A DNA stretch of 64,000 bases from Phoronis australis (GCA_002633005.1 NMRA01000051.1:685273-749272), one strand, 5' to 3'; counted from the stretch's first letter, positions 12,090 to 24,520 are shown. Numbers and translations are program-made. Notes: generated by a model not told the origin, from the sequence alone.

Positions 12090-12948
12090 AGCCGGCATTC
12101 GTCGGTCATGCAGTCACTGTCTACGTCTGCAGGCCACAGACACGGATATGTTTCACGGCCTCATACTTGCTATTTACAGCGTACATTTCATTGTTCACTA
12201 CCATGAGCCACTTCCTAAGCATTTCGGACTTTCGAGGAATTAAAAAAATAACGGTATGCCCGCTTTCCTCGCAGCTGCTTAGTTCGGACACGCGGGAACG
12301 ATGCACCGCAACATAGCGGCATTCACTCTGCATATGAACCACTGTCGTTGCTAGCGTCGTTTCTCACCTTCCTCACAGGTTGACACGACACCTCTTGGCA
12401 AGGTAAGGTCGACCGTATGGGAGGCAATGTGGATATAGACCGATTAAGACGGCAAAAAAGACTAATTAAATCGGGAGGCATTCTCTTTTAAATAACCCAT
12501 TTGGATAATCAACGCTTGCTGAATAACATTTTGGCGAGAACCCGAGGCCCGATTCGAAGTTTCGAACCCTGTTCACTCGAGTTTCGACCTGATCCTATGT
12601 GAATATTTATCATGGCGTCACTTTGACGTCATTATGACGTTTTGGATCCAATGTGACAGCATTTTGCAGGTCCAAATTGCGTCGTCTATTCCCTTGACAC
12701 GTCACCACTAAACTTCCGAATTCAGCTGCTGAAGTCATCTCACGTAAAAATACAACACTTAAATGAGGACCGCATTGTACCGACATATATACCTTGTGAA
12801 AAATAAAACGTACAATTTCAATAAAATGACATCTGTAACCCAGCAAACTTTATCTGTCATTTATGTCACCTCTTAATCGTCGATCTCCAGTTTAAATGTG
12901 GGTAACATGTCGTCGGGAATCTGACTTGGGCTCTATACCCTGTAACCT
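12090..12948. other. No recognisable gene
   Basis: ORFs on both strands are short and unlike known families. TGACGTCA-like motifs cluster near 12615-12640 but have no gene next to them. Confidence 0.4.
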
Positions 12949-13350
12949 ACTTCAGCAGACGATATTTTCACGGCGGAAGCTTAGCATGATAAGATATATA
13001 ATAAACTAGCCTGTTAACTTTAAACACATTTCATAGAAATCATACATTTCTATTGTGTTTAAATTTTTAATTGGTTTTGAGTAAAAGCATTATTTTAGCA
13101 AGAACGATTCGGCTTTTCTTAAAAGGTTACTACCCCCGACCCCGAACCACTGACATAGAAACTACGGTGTAATTACAAAGCCAAGACAAGTCGAGAAAAG
13201 CAAATCGACCCATTGAAATGTTTATCGTTCAGTATGTGGCATAAATAGATTATTAAATGTTCTCAGTCGTTATCACCCGTACATGTATATGGAGCCCTCG
13301 TGGATTTTTGAGAATTATCGCCATCGGGGTGCCATGTAAATAAATGTTAT

Positions 13351-13505
13351 ACAACGTACGTGGTGATAATTATGGGTAATTATATCGAGATACGTGATGT
13401 GCAAAAAATTTGAAAGCCCATTTAAACGAGGGAGAAGCCCAACTTTAAATCGGCTTGCATATCACGTATCGAGATATATAGTTATCATCACGTTCGTTGT
13501 TTAAC
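13351..13505. mobile_element. 150-bp hairpin MITE
   Basis: Left arm from ACAACGTACGTGGTGATAAT to GAGATACGTGATGTGCAA pairs with right arm TTGCATATCACGTATCGAGA to CATCACGTTCGTTGTTT. The loop is about 50 bp. No coding content. Confidence 0.55.
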
Positions 13506-13754
13506 ATATCTGTCATACATATCGCGTGAACTATTTTTAAGACGCGCATTGCACGAATCTTCAGAGGGCTACGCGACAGCATATGTTAATATGTCGTTGC
13601 GGAATTGCGAAGAAATTTGAACTCATAAAGAGTGTGTTTATTCCATGATAACGGTTATCTTCCCTAGACAAAATACTCAAAAATAGTTCTGACGTATTTC
13701 ACGGTAGGATTATACAGTTATTTCACGGCCGCATCGTCAACTATGCATCTTTAT

Positions 13755-14440
13755 CCTACGCGCGTTGAATCTGTCGAGGGAAATACGGCCATGAAATAAA
13801 GTTTTCCGTATTCACCTCCCGCACTACTTTAACAGCGACCTCTGACATAAAAAGTTCAAAAGGTAGGTCAGTGTCGACTCGACGTCTTCAGCCGGTTCGA
13901 TCATCAAACTTTCCGAATATAGTTTAAAGTAACACAGTTGCAACAGTGTAACTAACACTCGACATGAACCAGGCCCTTAACATAAAATCTGGAATATAAC
14001 TGTTAATTATAAGACACTTACACCTGTATGTCTCAGTTTTCAATGGCTAAATATCGTATATCGTCTGCAACTCAGGCTCCGATTCCTAGGAAATTAAAAT
14101 GTCAAATATTGTTGTTTTTTAACTACATGTATTTCCAGGAGTTCACTGCTCAGTTGCCGTTGTTTTCATCTTTGCTACCTCTCTTCAAGAAATAAATCGT
14201 TACTTTTAAAACTGTTTCTTTTTCAAGAGAAAACTTGCAACCTAACGCACAAGTACATACATGTAGGATGTGATCCGCCACGTGAACAGTCTGGATGAAG
14301 TATTTGAAAAATCTGTCAAAGAAATGCAAGAAACTTAGGGATTCGAAGCGCATGGGATAAATACCTTATTCCGCGTATAATGTCTCGTGGGATATTACTT
14401 CATATACGCCACTCTCGGTACGTTTTGTGTAGTTATACCA
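13755..14440. repeat. Dispersed repeat of about 600 bp, copy 1
   Basis: Shares long stretches with 33070-33725 and, more diverged, 24000-24450: TTGAATCTGTCGAGGGAA, TATCGTCTGCAACTCAGGC, GTTGCCGTTGTTTTCATCTT, GAGACCGAAGGTCGA-like segments. No intact ORF. Class unknown. Confidence 0.7.
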
Positions 14441-15784
14441 CACATGGCACAGGCGCTTGGGTTTACCTGTTCCTCGATCGCAAATGACGTCACTTACTAC
14501 TACATGTAAGAAAACATAAAGGTTGGACACTCGAAATCTGTTCCCTAAAAATTTTCTAATCAAATGTGCATGGAACTCCACGAAACTAGCATCGAACAGC
14601 TCTTAGAATACATTCTTTCATTTGATCTCTTCAAATTGCCTTCGAGTGGTGATTTGGCGACAAAAATGCCAAAAGAATGCCAAAATTCCAAATTTAACGA
14701 ATTCATTCCGTGATATCATGGCAGACGGTCTTTGCACATCCGGGTTTTTAACGGACGCTCCCGAGCTAAATCCGAAAGTCTATTTCCGCGCGCCGTCAAT
14801 CCCTCGACTACTTGGTCATGAGAGCACTTTAAAAATATCATTGCCAAATAAATGTAACTACTCAGATATTTGTGTCAAATATAAATCATCCTGTTACTGT
14901 ATTGATATGCGAAGTTTTTGTGTACTGTGATTTCTTATGAAGGTTTTACTTTTGGCCAAAACCATTGAGTTAACTCGTCGGCCACGTGCATTGTAATACT
15001 TGCACGGACTGCGTTTCCTGGCCGAGTGTGTGTTGTACTTCAATCAAAAAAGCGCGTGATGTCAAGATGAGAAACAAGATACATATAGATTATTACATGG
15101 CGAAGTCGTTATCCCCCGTTATCTAGAGCCCGATTGGATTTTAGAGAATTATCGCCCGAGGGTTAGCCCCGAGGGTGATAATTCTCCAAAATCCACGAGG
15201 GCTCTAGATAAGGGGGATAACGGCTGAGAACATGTAATAATCTATTTATACCACATACTAAACGAGAAACTTTGCAATGAATCGATTTACCTTTTCTGAC
15301 TCTCCACGGCTTTGTAACTACTTTCTATGTAAGAGGCCCGGCGTCGGAGGTCGTGACCTTTTAAGAAAAGCCGGGCTATTTTTGTCAAATAATGCTTTTA
15401 CTCAAAACCATTTGAAAACTTAAATATAACAGAAATAAATTGAATTTATAAATTAAGGTTTACCAACTATTATAGCTTAAAACACGTTTTTTTTCACGCT
15501 AAGCTTCGACCGGGAAATTACGTCTGCTAAAGTAGGTTACCACTGGTAACTGAATATAATTCTTAAGTCAAAGATCCTAACGACACGATACCCGCATTCA
15601 AACTACAGATCGGTGATTTACAAGCAAGAGGACATGAGAGAAAAAATTCACTGAATTAAGATATCGTTTTTATGGAAATTATGTGTCTTATTTTTCGTAG
15701 CGTATAAGTACAGTACAATGCGGTTTGTTGAACATGGGATTATTGCGCGTGCTCATTTAAGTATTCTATTTTCACTCTTGATGA

Positions 15785-15960
15785 CGTCAGTTGCGTGGTG
15801 TAGTGGTAAAGTCGGCGACCAGCAATATCAGGGTCCCGGGTTCGACCCCGTCCTCGGTTTCCCGCCAAATCGTTATCTCACTAGGGAGATAACTTTATGG
15901 GTTATTACACGGTTGTATTTGCCATTTGACGCTAATAATGTGGTATAAGCCCGGTCTCCA
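15785..15960 (+). repeat. tRNA-derived SINE-like sequence
   Basis: An A box TGGTGTAGTGG and a B box GGTTCGACCCC are spaced as in a tRNA gene, but the acceptor stem does not pair. It is therefore more likely a SINE head or tRNA relic than a working tRNA. Confidence 0.5.
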
Positions 15961-16067
15961 ATGCAATGAAATTCTAAGGTAAGGGCTAAAATGAGCCGTC
16001 AGTGGAATAAAGTTACAAATAATCATTAAAATACTAACTTTAACATTCTCAGTTAGTTGAGTCTAGG

Positions 16068-16225
16068 AACCAGGGCTGGGTTGCATAAAGCTTCAACTGT
16101 TATCCGCTGGATAAGTTTTATTGTTGCGTGACGTCTGGTGCATTGTTCAACAATAACAACGTGACGCGTGGTAATGCGACGTCGTTGTTATTCGGCGTAT
16201 AACTTTTATGCAGCTGGGCCCTGGT
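16068..16225. mobile_element. Short MITE, copy 1
   Basis: Inverted ends GTTGCATAAAGCTT and its complement-like ACTTTTATGCAGCTG enclose a second inverted pair around TTGTTCAACAATAA and AACGTGACGCGTG. The flanks GGAACCAGGGC and GGGCCCTGGTTCC also pair. A second copy is at 19846-19980. Confidence 0.6.
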
Positions 16226-17372
16226 TCCTAGGTTGAGTTTTGGATTAAAATTACTGAATTTGAAATATAGATTGCTTGCTCAAACTCGAAGTTTCACCTA
16301 CAAGTTGAAGCACAACTGAAATCCGCGATGTTTAATATCTTAGGTCCTTGAATTCCGAGTTTTGAGATTGTTTTGGAAATTCCATCGCCAATTCACCACT
16401 CACGAAGACAGTTAATGGGATCTCAGAAATATAAAGCTTCGAAGGTTTATACAATACCAGACTGAGGGAGGTGCACGCAGATTTTATTTGGATTTTGGAC
16501 AGTTGATGTTGGGAGCCTCGGCTTGGCAAAGTTTTAGTGTCCAACATTTATGTTTCTTATATTATGTGGTTATTAGTGATCTGGAAATCCGAGCGCCTGT
16601 GACACATGGAGCCTGCGTATATACGCTATATAGTCGGTGGGCCAGAAATTGTAGGGCCTCTAGAAAATGGTTTTTGCGAGTACTTTAGGGGGGCAATTTT
16701 ATTTTGGTGTTTTTTAATTCATTTATTAGAGTGTTTTCAAAATCTAAAAAGTTCCCACATATAAAGTTGCACATTTTTGAGAAATTTGAGTTTGAAGTTA
16801 CCTAATGATCACCAAAGAGCTTAGTAAACTTATATTTGTAAAAACAACAGTTTTGGTGACTTTTTTGTAAAACAAGTAATATGGTCCCATCAGTGTCATT
16901 GTATTGAACAATATTACACTCACATTACATGTTTTACTATTGCAGATTAATTGTAAACAGTGAAATTTAAAAAATGTAAAGAGACACCTAGTGGCAAAAA
17001 TGCAAACTAAGTCTGAATGTTACTAGGAAGTTATTCTGGCATTGTCTAGCAACAAAAATAACACAAAACGCTTGAGACAGGGCACAGTTTGTGCCTCAAC
17101 GATTGAAACATTGACTAATGGTGTAAAATACAGCTTGTTTGCATAATACACCAGAAATACGTTATAGTACAAAAACAATAAAGTTGAATGATCTCCGTGA
17201 ATGTGCACACAGACTGTATGAAAATAATAGATTATTCTGACAGCGTTTATCAAGCAGCATGACACAAATACATGACAATGATCAAAGTGTGTACTTTCTA
17301 TGACTTAATCAACAAATAAAATTAACTTTTTAATACAAAAAAAAAAACGAAATAACGGGGTTGGAGCTCTAT

Positions 17373-17663
17373 TTAGGCTTGACTTGTCAAAGAACTATCT
17401 AATGTTATGCAGTCAGTGTTGCTGATGTTACTACAGTTGTCACAGCTGCACATTTCTGTACAGTTTGACTCAGCATTGCAGCACAAACTCAGTTTCCCAG
17501 CACACATGCTCTTTTTGCACTTGCAGCGTTCATCGTTTAGTACTGTCAATCGAGATGCGGGCATTGCCATACATTTTAGCTGCAAAGTTCCACCGCCAAG
17601 GAGCCAACTATGGTAGATTAGAGAGGGTACAGCACTGCACACTGGTGATTGGCCCGCAGGCAA
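17373..17663 (-). pseudogene. Transposon gene remnant with CXC-like cysteine-rich module
   Basis: The minus-strand frame contains ERCKCKKSMCAG, then a Cys pair, CTEMCSCDNCSN. This is the spacing of CXC (tesmin/TSO1-like) modules: CxCKKSxC, then C, then CxxxCxCxxCxN. Just upstream, in a second frame, a PTIHCLRANHQ-like stretch resembles the segment before this module in large families of repeat-encoded invertebrate proteins. The frame changes mean the gene is broken. CXC modules generally bind DNA through zinc; whether this one served transposition is inference. Confidence 0.5.
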
Positions 17664-17722
17664 TGAATGGTGGGGAGGATTTGGGCAAACGTTTGATTCA
17701 AAATATGTTATAATGGGCTGTG

Positions 17723-18010
17723 TTAATTAGAGTCAGCAAGAGAATTATTGAACACTAGCCTCAATTCACTTTCGTATCTCTTAGTCGGGCACAAACTACA
17801 ATAGTGAGTAGCTTCAACAATATTTCTTAAGATTGCCTGTCCAAATAACTTCATGCACACCAGCTTTCTGAAGAACAGCTTCAAAGTGTTGCTTAAGTTT
17901 GGAAAGGCAAATGACATCTTCATGTGTTAGAAGCTTTGATTCAATGAACTCCAAACAAAACTGTAGAAAAACATCTATGAAAACTGCAGATTCCTCATTC
18001 TTCATAGTCG
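17723..18010 (-). pseudogene. Upstream part of the same broken transposon gene
   Basis: Two overlapping frames (18005-17814 and 17923-17723) can be read as one protein with a frameshift, including THEDVICLSKLKQHFEAVL and CPTKRYESELRLVFN. The helical stretch followed by a basic segment recalls the middle part of repeat-encoded proteins that end in a CXC-like module. No family is named with confidence. Confidence 0.35.
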
Positions 18011-19845
18011 TTGTCTTTCCCTTTTTTATATTATGATGATCTGTGGTACTTGGCTTCTAAGACACAAGGTCTTTATCTTTGAATTTCATTTGCGTATTCA
18101 GAGCTCTGGACTGAGCTCTTGGTTGCGATACAAGTCCAACTGAAAAAACCCGAACTGTTAATACTAATTTAACATTCAACTATAAGTGAGTTGGCATGCA
18201 ACTTTTTCAGATGGACTTATCAGGAACTGATCCACCACCAGCCTAACAAATTTACATGCCATCTGATCTGTTGCCTAAAAATGTTGATCGTCTAAAAATT
18301 AGATTTGTTGATGCAACTGAAAATAAGTCAGCTGATATACCAGTGCAGTGATTGAAATTTAATTTTTTAAATCAGATGCTCAAACCATAGTCAATCGATT
18401 TACACATAAGGTAATCGACCTTTGACGAAATGGACAGTGGCTTCCATCGTCCTCAAATTACGACGGCGACGATGGCCACTTAGGCACTTTAATTTAATTA
18501 TCATGGCAGCTACCTAAGTAATTAATGTTTACAAGAAATTGAGAAGAGGTTCCCCCTATCCCAGGACAACGGCAGGGGATGACGGCCACTTGGGCATGTG
18601 GTTTGCAACCATCTACTCTATTTAACCTCCTCAAAAATTTTTGACTTAAAGTGCTTTAAAATCACACCCACAATATAACGCCGTATGATTATCCCTTAGT
18701 GCAAGCAGTGTCGATGTGGCAACTGAACAATGGAGTGTTCGAAAAACAGGATTGCAGGAGTACTTGTTTAAACTGGGAACAAATGAAAACATTAACGACT
18801 TCCTCAGAGGCATCTCTCTATGTGGTACTTCTAAACTTATAGGAACATAATTTGTCGAAAAGCATCCGGCATATGGAGCACCTATGGTATGACCACCGTC
18901 TCTACTGGGTCAGCGGTATTGTCTAAGGCCTATGCAGCCAATGGGCTGAACAAGTTAAAAAACAACTGGTGATAATACTGAAACACACATGGAAAATATC
19001 AAGATGTACCTTTCAAAAACACGTACCTGCTTTTGAAAGCTATACTTCTTTCTCTTTCTTGAAATATGGTACACAATATACTTTTCCTGCTAACAAATGA
19101 TGCACTCATGTTTCAGAATGTTCCTATCTTGTTCAGGTTAATTAGGTGTTTCAGATTTTGGAAATATTATTGATTTTCTTGGGAAGTCTTGGATAACATC
19201 TGTATCACTTTCAGCAACTTCAGCTTTAGTAATTCTGCTGGTGCCTTGAAACGTTGCTATGCCGTTCTATGTCCTTTCAATTTTTTGGTCTGACACTTGG
19301 TCTTCTAGTCTACAGCACTCAGGAGTATACTGTGTAGGCTATACCAGGACGTGCAGCTGTTTTCTGCACAAACGTTTGACACCTCTTCTTCTTTTTGATC
19401 TACTGATCTACAGAGTTCCACAGTCCATCAGCTTTCGTCAGGAAGCTTTCCTAAGCTTCTTTAGGCTCTGACATCACAATTTTGTGCTGTTTGATAAACC
19501 TTGAATTATACAGGCATCACACTCCAAGGGAGCAGCCATATTGAAGTAACTAAGCACAACAATACAATCTGGCTCTGTGATTGGTCAATTCAATAGAAAA
19601 GCACCACCAAGTGGCAGGAATGTGCATCATATTTTGTGCAACAAAAACACCTTTTTTTTAAAAAATGTGCAAGTGTAGACGTGGGAACTTTTTGGAATTT
19701 GATTTATAGGTATATTATCTAGCCACATAGAAAAAACTAGGTTGCCCCCCCAAAGTACTCTCAAGGATGAACGATATGAGATCTAAATATGAGACTAATA
19801 CAATAAACGCACGTGGAAGACGTGAAATGTCTGAGCTGAGTTGCA

Positions 19846-19980
19846 TAAAGCTTCATAAGTTATCCGCTGGGTAAGGTTATTGTTGTATGACGTCAGGTAC
19901 ATTGTTCAACAATAAAAATGTGACGCGTGACAATGCGACATCATTGTTGCTACATGGCGTACAACTTTTATGCAACTGAT
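19846..19980. mobile_element. Short MITE, copy 2
   Basis: Matches 16068-16225 (GAGTTGCATAAAGCTTC, CATTGTTCAACAATAA, TGTGACGCGTGACAATGCG). It directly abuts the 400-bp palindromic MITE starting at 19985. Confidence 0.6.
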
Positions 19981-19984
19981 CCCT

Positions 19985-20383
19985 GGGCCCGGTCTCCAAT
20001 CTTTTTACTCAAAATGGAACTCGAAATTAGGTTTGGCATTTTCTACTCTACTTTTGGGTGAACTCAAGATAAGTGTCTATTATTCTATGCTTGAAAATAA
20101 CTTACGTAGATGATTTATTGCCCTTAGTTCACAGTTTGTAAACCCAATATTAAAGCAATAAGTTCAAGTTTGAACTCGAAATTTCGAGTTTTTACTCGAG
20201 TTTGTAGCACGAATATAAGGGTCTTCAAGGGCAAACTTGAACTAGAAACTCCTATGCTTAAACTATAATGTATTGGAGCACATTCTGGTAACCAATTATC
20301 TTAAGTTCGCACAAAGAGAGCAGAGAAATTGCCAAAAATAGTTTCGAGTTAGTTTCGAGTACAAAGATTAGAGACCGGGCCCT
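19985..20383. mobile_element. 400-bp palindromic MITE, copy 1
   Basis: Starts GGGCCCGGTCTCCAATC and ends GATTAGAGACCGGGCCC. The centre holds the palindromic CTCGAAATTTCGAG. Other copies: 37021-37425, 42892-43297 and the split copy at 53.22/56.80 kb. Confidence 0.8.
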
Positions 20384-21040
20384 GGTCTACAGACAAATAA
20401 TTACTGACAAATAAACTTTCGTCCTATGGACTACGTTTTCAGCACTGGATAACTGTCTCGGAATTCCTACTTATCTGGGTCATCAACCCATTAACAGAAA
20501 ACAAACCGAAAGTAGTACGTTTACCGACAGAATGAAATTTTTAAGAAGAATCGAAAGTAAGGTAACAAGTATTTTGCAACTTAAGTTAAACAACGCAATA
20601 CGATGCAAGAATGATCCGTCGCGAGTTACAAAATTAGTGAACTCTAGGTCACTCGTTCGGCGAACTCTTTATTGGGAAGGCGACGATACTCTTTTACTAA
20701 TTTAGATGCAAACACAATATGCATTATAAGAAATCAAAATAAAACAAGCTAAATAAATTCCACGAAAATACAACTGAGACAAAATGGACAAACTGGCGTT
20801 CATTTACTGTTTACAGCTAAATTAGTTGCAATTCTAGTTCCAAAGTTGTCAAAACAGTTCGTCCAATATTGAAAGTGGGTTTACCTTTGTCTTATCTTTT
20901 CTTTCATGTACTAGCTTGAAACTTAAGAAATTTTAAAAATATGAGCGACAAATTCTGCACTGTGGTTTTCCTTCGACCTAGATGAGGCGGGAAGTTTCAT
21001 GATGCATATTCCTACGGGTGAGAGAAATCTAGTCCGGGCA
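20384..21040. other. No recognisable gene
   Basis: AT-rich DNA with stops in all frames; nothing identified. Confidence 0.4.
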
Positions 21041-21925
21041 AAGAAACATAATGAATTTGTTTATTGGCAATGAGAAAAACATTACAATACCACAAAAAGA
21101 CAGGGAACACCACAGACACGCACACACACAGACACACGCATACCCCATAACTAATCCTCTTGACTTCTAAGAAAAACCGTTTCAAAGTTACACCATCTTT
21201 TTGTATAAATTCTAAATTCAAATCCTTACGAGCATTATACTTTTCACTAATATAATATTCTTTAATGACGCTAAAAATCTACTTAGAAGTAATCTTTTTG
21301 ATCCAAACTTTTGGGTATAAATAAACTGTTTACCCAATAATAAAACAATGTTTTTAAAATTTTCTTTTTTATCAAAAAACCCAAAAAAACGTTGTTGCAG
21401 GAGAGAGTGCCGACACACTGGGGATTAACCTTTGTTTAGACTTTCGTTATTACATGTAAGTCTTGTCCAAAATGAATTTACTGTTTCACATTCCCAAAAT
21501 AAGTGTTTCAAAGTCTCTTTCGATTGTCCACAAAAGGAACAAGAGTCGTCATCCGTAACTGGAATTATTTTTAAAAAAGGGTTAGTAGTCAAAATTCTCG
21601 TCAAGAGTCCTAATTTTTGGGTCTCTTGTTGTGTTATGTAGAAGGGAATAAACATCTTCCCATGAAAAATTAGTTGCGTTTACGTTCAGTTCGTTGACCC
21701 ATTTTGACTCCGCTTTTGAGACTTTGGAACTATAATTTAATTGTGTACAGATATGTTGACACCCTCTCCCGCCACTTTTCAGTTTCATTAAAATCGTTGG
21801 CATAACAGGACGATACGCATCAAAACTAACAACCCTATCAATACCACATTTCTTTTGGTACTTAAATATCATTGAATTTAGACTATTATACCCCATAAAG
21901 TTCGTTTCGATACCTAAAATAGGAG
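21040..21925 (-). mobile_element. 3' part of a non-LTR retrotransposon (LINE)
   Basis: Minus-strand frames give the C-terminal part of a LINE ORF2-type protein. In order: FMGYNSLNSMIFKYQKKC, KWVNELNVNATNFSWEDVY, KLGLLTRILTTNPFLKI, then DSCSFCGQSKETLKHLFWEC (the CxxC...HxxxxC knuckle after the reverse transcriptase) and, near the end, GKQFIYTQKF. Frame changes near 21.60 and 21.42 kb show it is dead. The polymerase core is absent, as in a 5'-truncated insertion. Homology between the two gene-upstream regions resumes at about 21.925 kb, marking its 5' edge. Confidence 0.8.
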
Positions 21926-23860
21926 TAGGAATGAAAAATGCTAAAAATTTAGTTAATATGATCATGCATGTAAGAGAAAAATTAATATGTACATTTAAAA
22001 TTTTAACAATTAATTTAACACAATTAGAAAAATTAAAATTACGACTTAATAGTTGTACAGGACCACAAAGTATTGTGTACACAAATTACGCAAAGCATTA
22101 CATCAGTTGACTCAAATTTTCCACTGGCTTAACTCTCTTTGCCCAAAACATGTATATTGATAATTTTCTGACAATTAGAATAATTCAATATGTTTTAATG
22201 GGACCATACCCACTCAACAGACTTGTTGGACCACATTTACAGTTTCCAAACGGCATAGTCCAACATCTCTTTAGGGACAACACTTGGAGACCTGCGACCT
22301 GCATTATTTCAGTTTCCCTCTGAATCGTATTTTTCCACATCTTTGACAATCTCTGGAAGATTCAAATGCATCCCATGCGTGCATCACAGACTTTCAACTA
22401 ATTATTTCGCCTTTGTCTTTAAACCGGAGAAAAATCCATTTCATGGAACCTCCTTCACAGTTGGATTCGGAATATGGTTTCTTTTCACAACATGTGTAAA
22501 GTCCACTGCTGCTCTTCCACAAGCATTGCTCTTGTGGTGACGTTAGTCTTAACAAGAAAATTTTTCAAAGTTAGAAATTAATTGTTAAATGAAACATGTT
22601 TTGAGTCAAAAATTTTGGACTTGGAGGGGGTAGGGTTAGAATTTTGCAAGTTTTAAAATGATAGTAATAGGTGTCGTTTACACACACCATAGGCCTTTTG
22701 AAATTGAAGAGCAAGGTCAGAGAAAGCAGTTCTTCGTGAACCCTGCTTATGGAGGCATTTCATACTAACGTCGACGCGTCATGCTTTGGGGAGTTGTGGT
22801 CAGTATGAACGGTTAACTTCAGTCCTGGATCGAAGTTGACAGCGCCAGTTAACTTCGCATTAAACAGGTATGTCTAATAGCGGAGCGTCTACTCTGCGGT
22901 GCACTATGAACGGTCAACTTCAGTCCCATGGAAGTTATCGCCAGGTGTCACTGTTATCGTCAACTATAAAAGGGTAGTGTAATAGCTAATAGTCATAATA
23001 TTTTGCTCGAGTATTCACCAATCGAATTAAAATATACGTTTTATTCCAATTAGCACATGTAAATGTCCCCAAATTGTCACATTTGAAAAACCTTAGCGTG
23101 CAGTGCTTCCTTGCAATTATGTCGATGCCAACAGCGTCACCTACCGTTTACTTCGATGTCCGTTAACTACCAAAGTCAGTATGAATGGTTTAGTTAACTT
23201 AGCAGTTTAGGCCGACGCTCCGCCTAGACCGGAGTTAAGTCAGTATTAAAAACCCTTTAGTGTATAATTGTCCCAGGTTGACTGTGTAAGGAAACGCAGC
23301 TTAACAAAACGTTTATGGTCTTGGCTGAGAAGGTAATTGTTTTATTACTCCAAGTGGATATTCAGTAGCCGAGCCCAGAATGGTAAATAACATGCATTTA
23401 CGCAATGTCAACAATCAATGATTTATTTTGGATGCTTCAGTTGCTCTTTGTTATTTAGGCAGTAAACATGCATTAGTCTTAATATAAATAAATTAGTAAG
23501 CTTAAAGAAAATATTGAGTAAATAAATAAAATTCATTAAATATAACAAATTAAGAGTAAACTTGATCACAGTATTCAACTGCGGAATGAAAGTCACTGAG
23601 CACAAATATTTGTTTCACCTATATTTTCAAATCTAATCATACTGTTTCACAGTGGAGTTGAGTTGATGTTTTTTGTTTTTCAGACCTAAAATGTGCGGGA
23701 AAGAGAATTAAAATGCTATAAATAGATCCATCTCTCTTCTCACCATAAAATCACATTCCAAATTTTCATAGTTCAGCCATGCCCCTGCAATAAACGTTGT
23801 TTTAAAGATACATGTACTCCCTCCTTTATGTTCACCCTGCGTCACCAATTTAGACTACTG
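21925..23860. repeat. Segmental duplication, upstream arm of gene B
   Basis: Aligns with 42370-45415 upstream of gene A: GTAGGAATGAAAAAT, TTTGCCCAAAACATG, GGACTTGGAGGGGGTA, GCCGAGCCCAGAATG and AACGTTGTTTTAAAGATAC appear in the same order. No ORF is conserved between the copies, so it is probably non-coding or older repeat DNA. Confidence 0.75.
22748..23255. mobile_element. Insertion specific to the gene B copy, with AGTTAACTTC repeats
   Basis: In the duplicate at 44.77 kb, GTGAACCCTACTCTCAGTGTACAATTG is continuous, but here about 500 bp separate GTGAACCCTGC from TTTAGTGTATAATTG. The insert repeats AGTTAACTTC-like units in both orientations and has imperfect inverted ends (TTTCATACTAAC and TTTTAATACTGAC). 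Confidence 0.5.
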
Positions 23861-23999
23861 TGGCGCTTTGTTGGTGTCTACAACTGTATCTCCTAAACCC
23901 TTGCAGGATCTTTGGTGAGGTATGAGCACATGTCAACTGGTAAACAACAACATGTTTTGGACGGATCCGATTGCTGCTGTGCTTCATAGTGACTATTGC

Positions 24000-24450
24000 A
24001 GAAGTGTAAATAACACTCAACATGCAATCAGGTCCCAACCGTAACATCTGGAACAGACTGTTATTTATACGACAGTTCTGCCTCAGTTTTCAATTGCTAA
24101 ATTTTATATCGTCTGCAACTCAGGCGCCAATTCCTCGATAACTACAATATTGAATATTGTTGTTATTAACTATTTCCAGATGTTACAGGTTCAATGCACA
24201 GTTACCGTTGTTTTCATCTTGATCAGATCCTTTCAAGTAATAAATCGTTAAAGTTAAAACTGTTTCTTTTACTTGAAAAACTTGCAATCTAACGCGTAAG
24301 TACATACATATAGGGTATAATCTGCCACGTGAACAGTCTGAGTGACACATTTTTCTGCGAATCTATCGAGACCGAAGGTCGAAGTCGATACGCAGAATAA
24401 AGTCTCGTGGCGTGGGATATTATTTCATCTACGCCACTCTCGGTACGTTT
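24000..24450. repeat. Dispersed repeat of about 600 bp, copy 2 (diverged)
   Basis: Same family as at 13755-14440, with TATCGTCTGCAACTCAGGC, TTACCGTTGTTTTCATCTT and GAGACCGAAGGTCGAAG. It ends near the TA microsatellite at 24.5 kb. Confidence 0.6.
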
Positions 24451-24519
24451 TGTGTATTTATGAGTATAAGCATATATTTTTGTGTACATCAGTATATATC
24501 TATGTGACATAGTCATACA

Positions 24520-24520
<1 letters not shown>

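Larger units (their letters stand above)
12949..15541. mobile_element. Long inverted-repeat element with nested insertions
   Basis: Outer ends GTAACCTACTTCAGCAGACG and complement GTAACCTACTTTAGCAGACG start arms of about 370 bp (12949-13320 and 15165-15541). Both arms contain the GAGCCCTCGTGGATTTT region. A second, partial left arm at 15087-15160 sits beside the right arm and makes a tight palindrome. The interior carries a copy of the 13.75-14.44 kb repeat and a 150-bp hairpin, which suggests later insertion into a simple palindromic element. Confidence 0.6.
16678..19760. mobile_element. 3.1-kb transposon with terminal inverted repeats
   Basis: Left end GAGTACTTTAGGGGGGCAA and, as complement, right end GAGTACTTTGGGGGGGCAA; further matches follow inward (AAAAAGTTCCCAC, TTGCACATTTTT). 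Decayed coding sequence lies on the minus strand at 17.37-18.01 kb. A clear target duplication was not found, so superfamily is unassigned. Confidence 0.65.

Noticed and set aside
15785-15860. Functional tRNA gene
   Set aside because: A and B boxes are present but the acceptor and anticodon stems do not pair convincingly.
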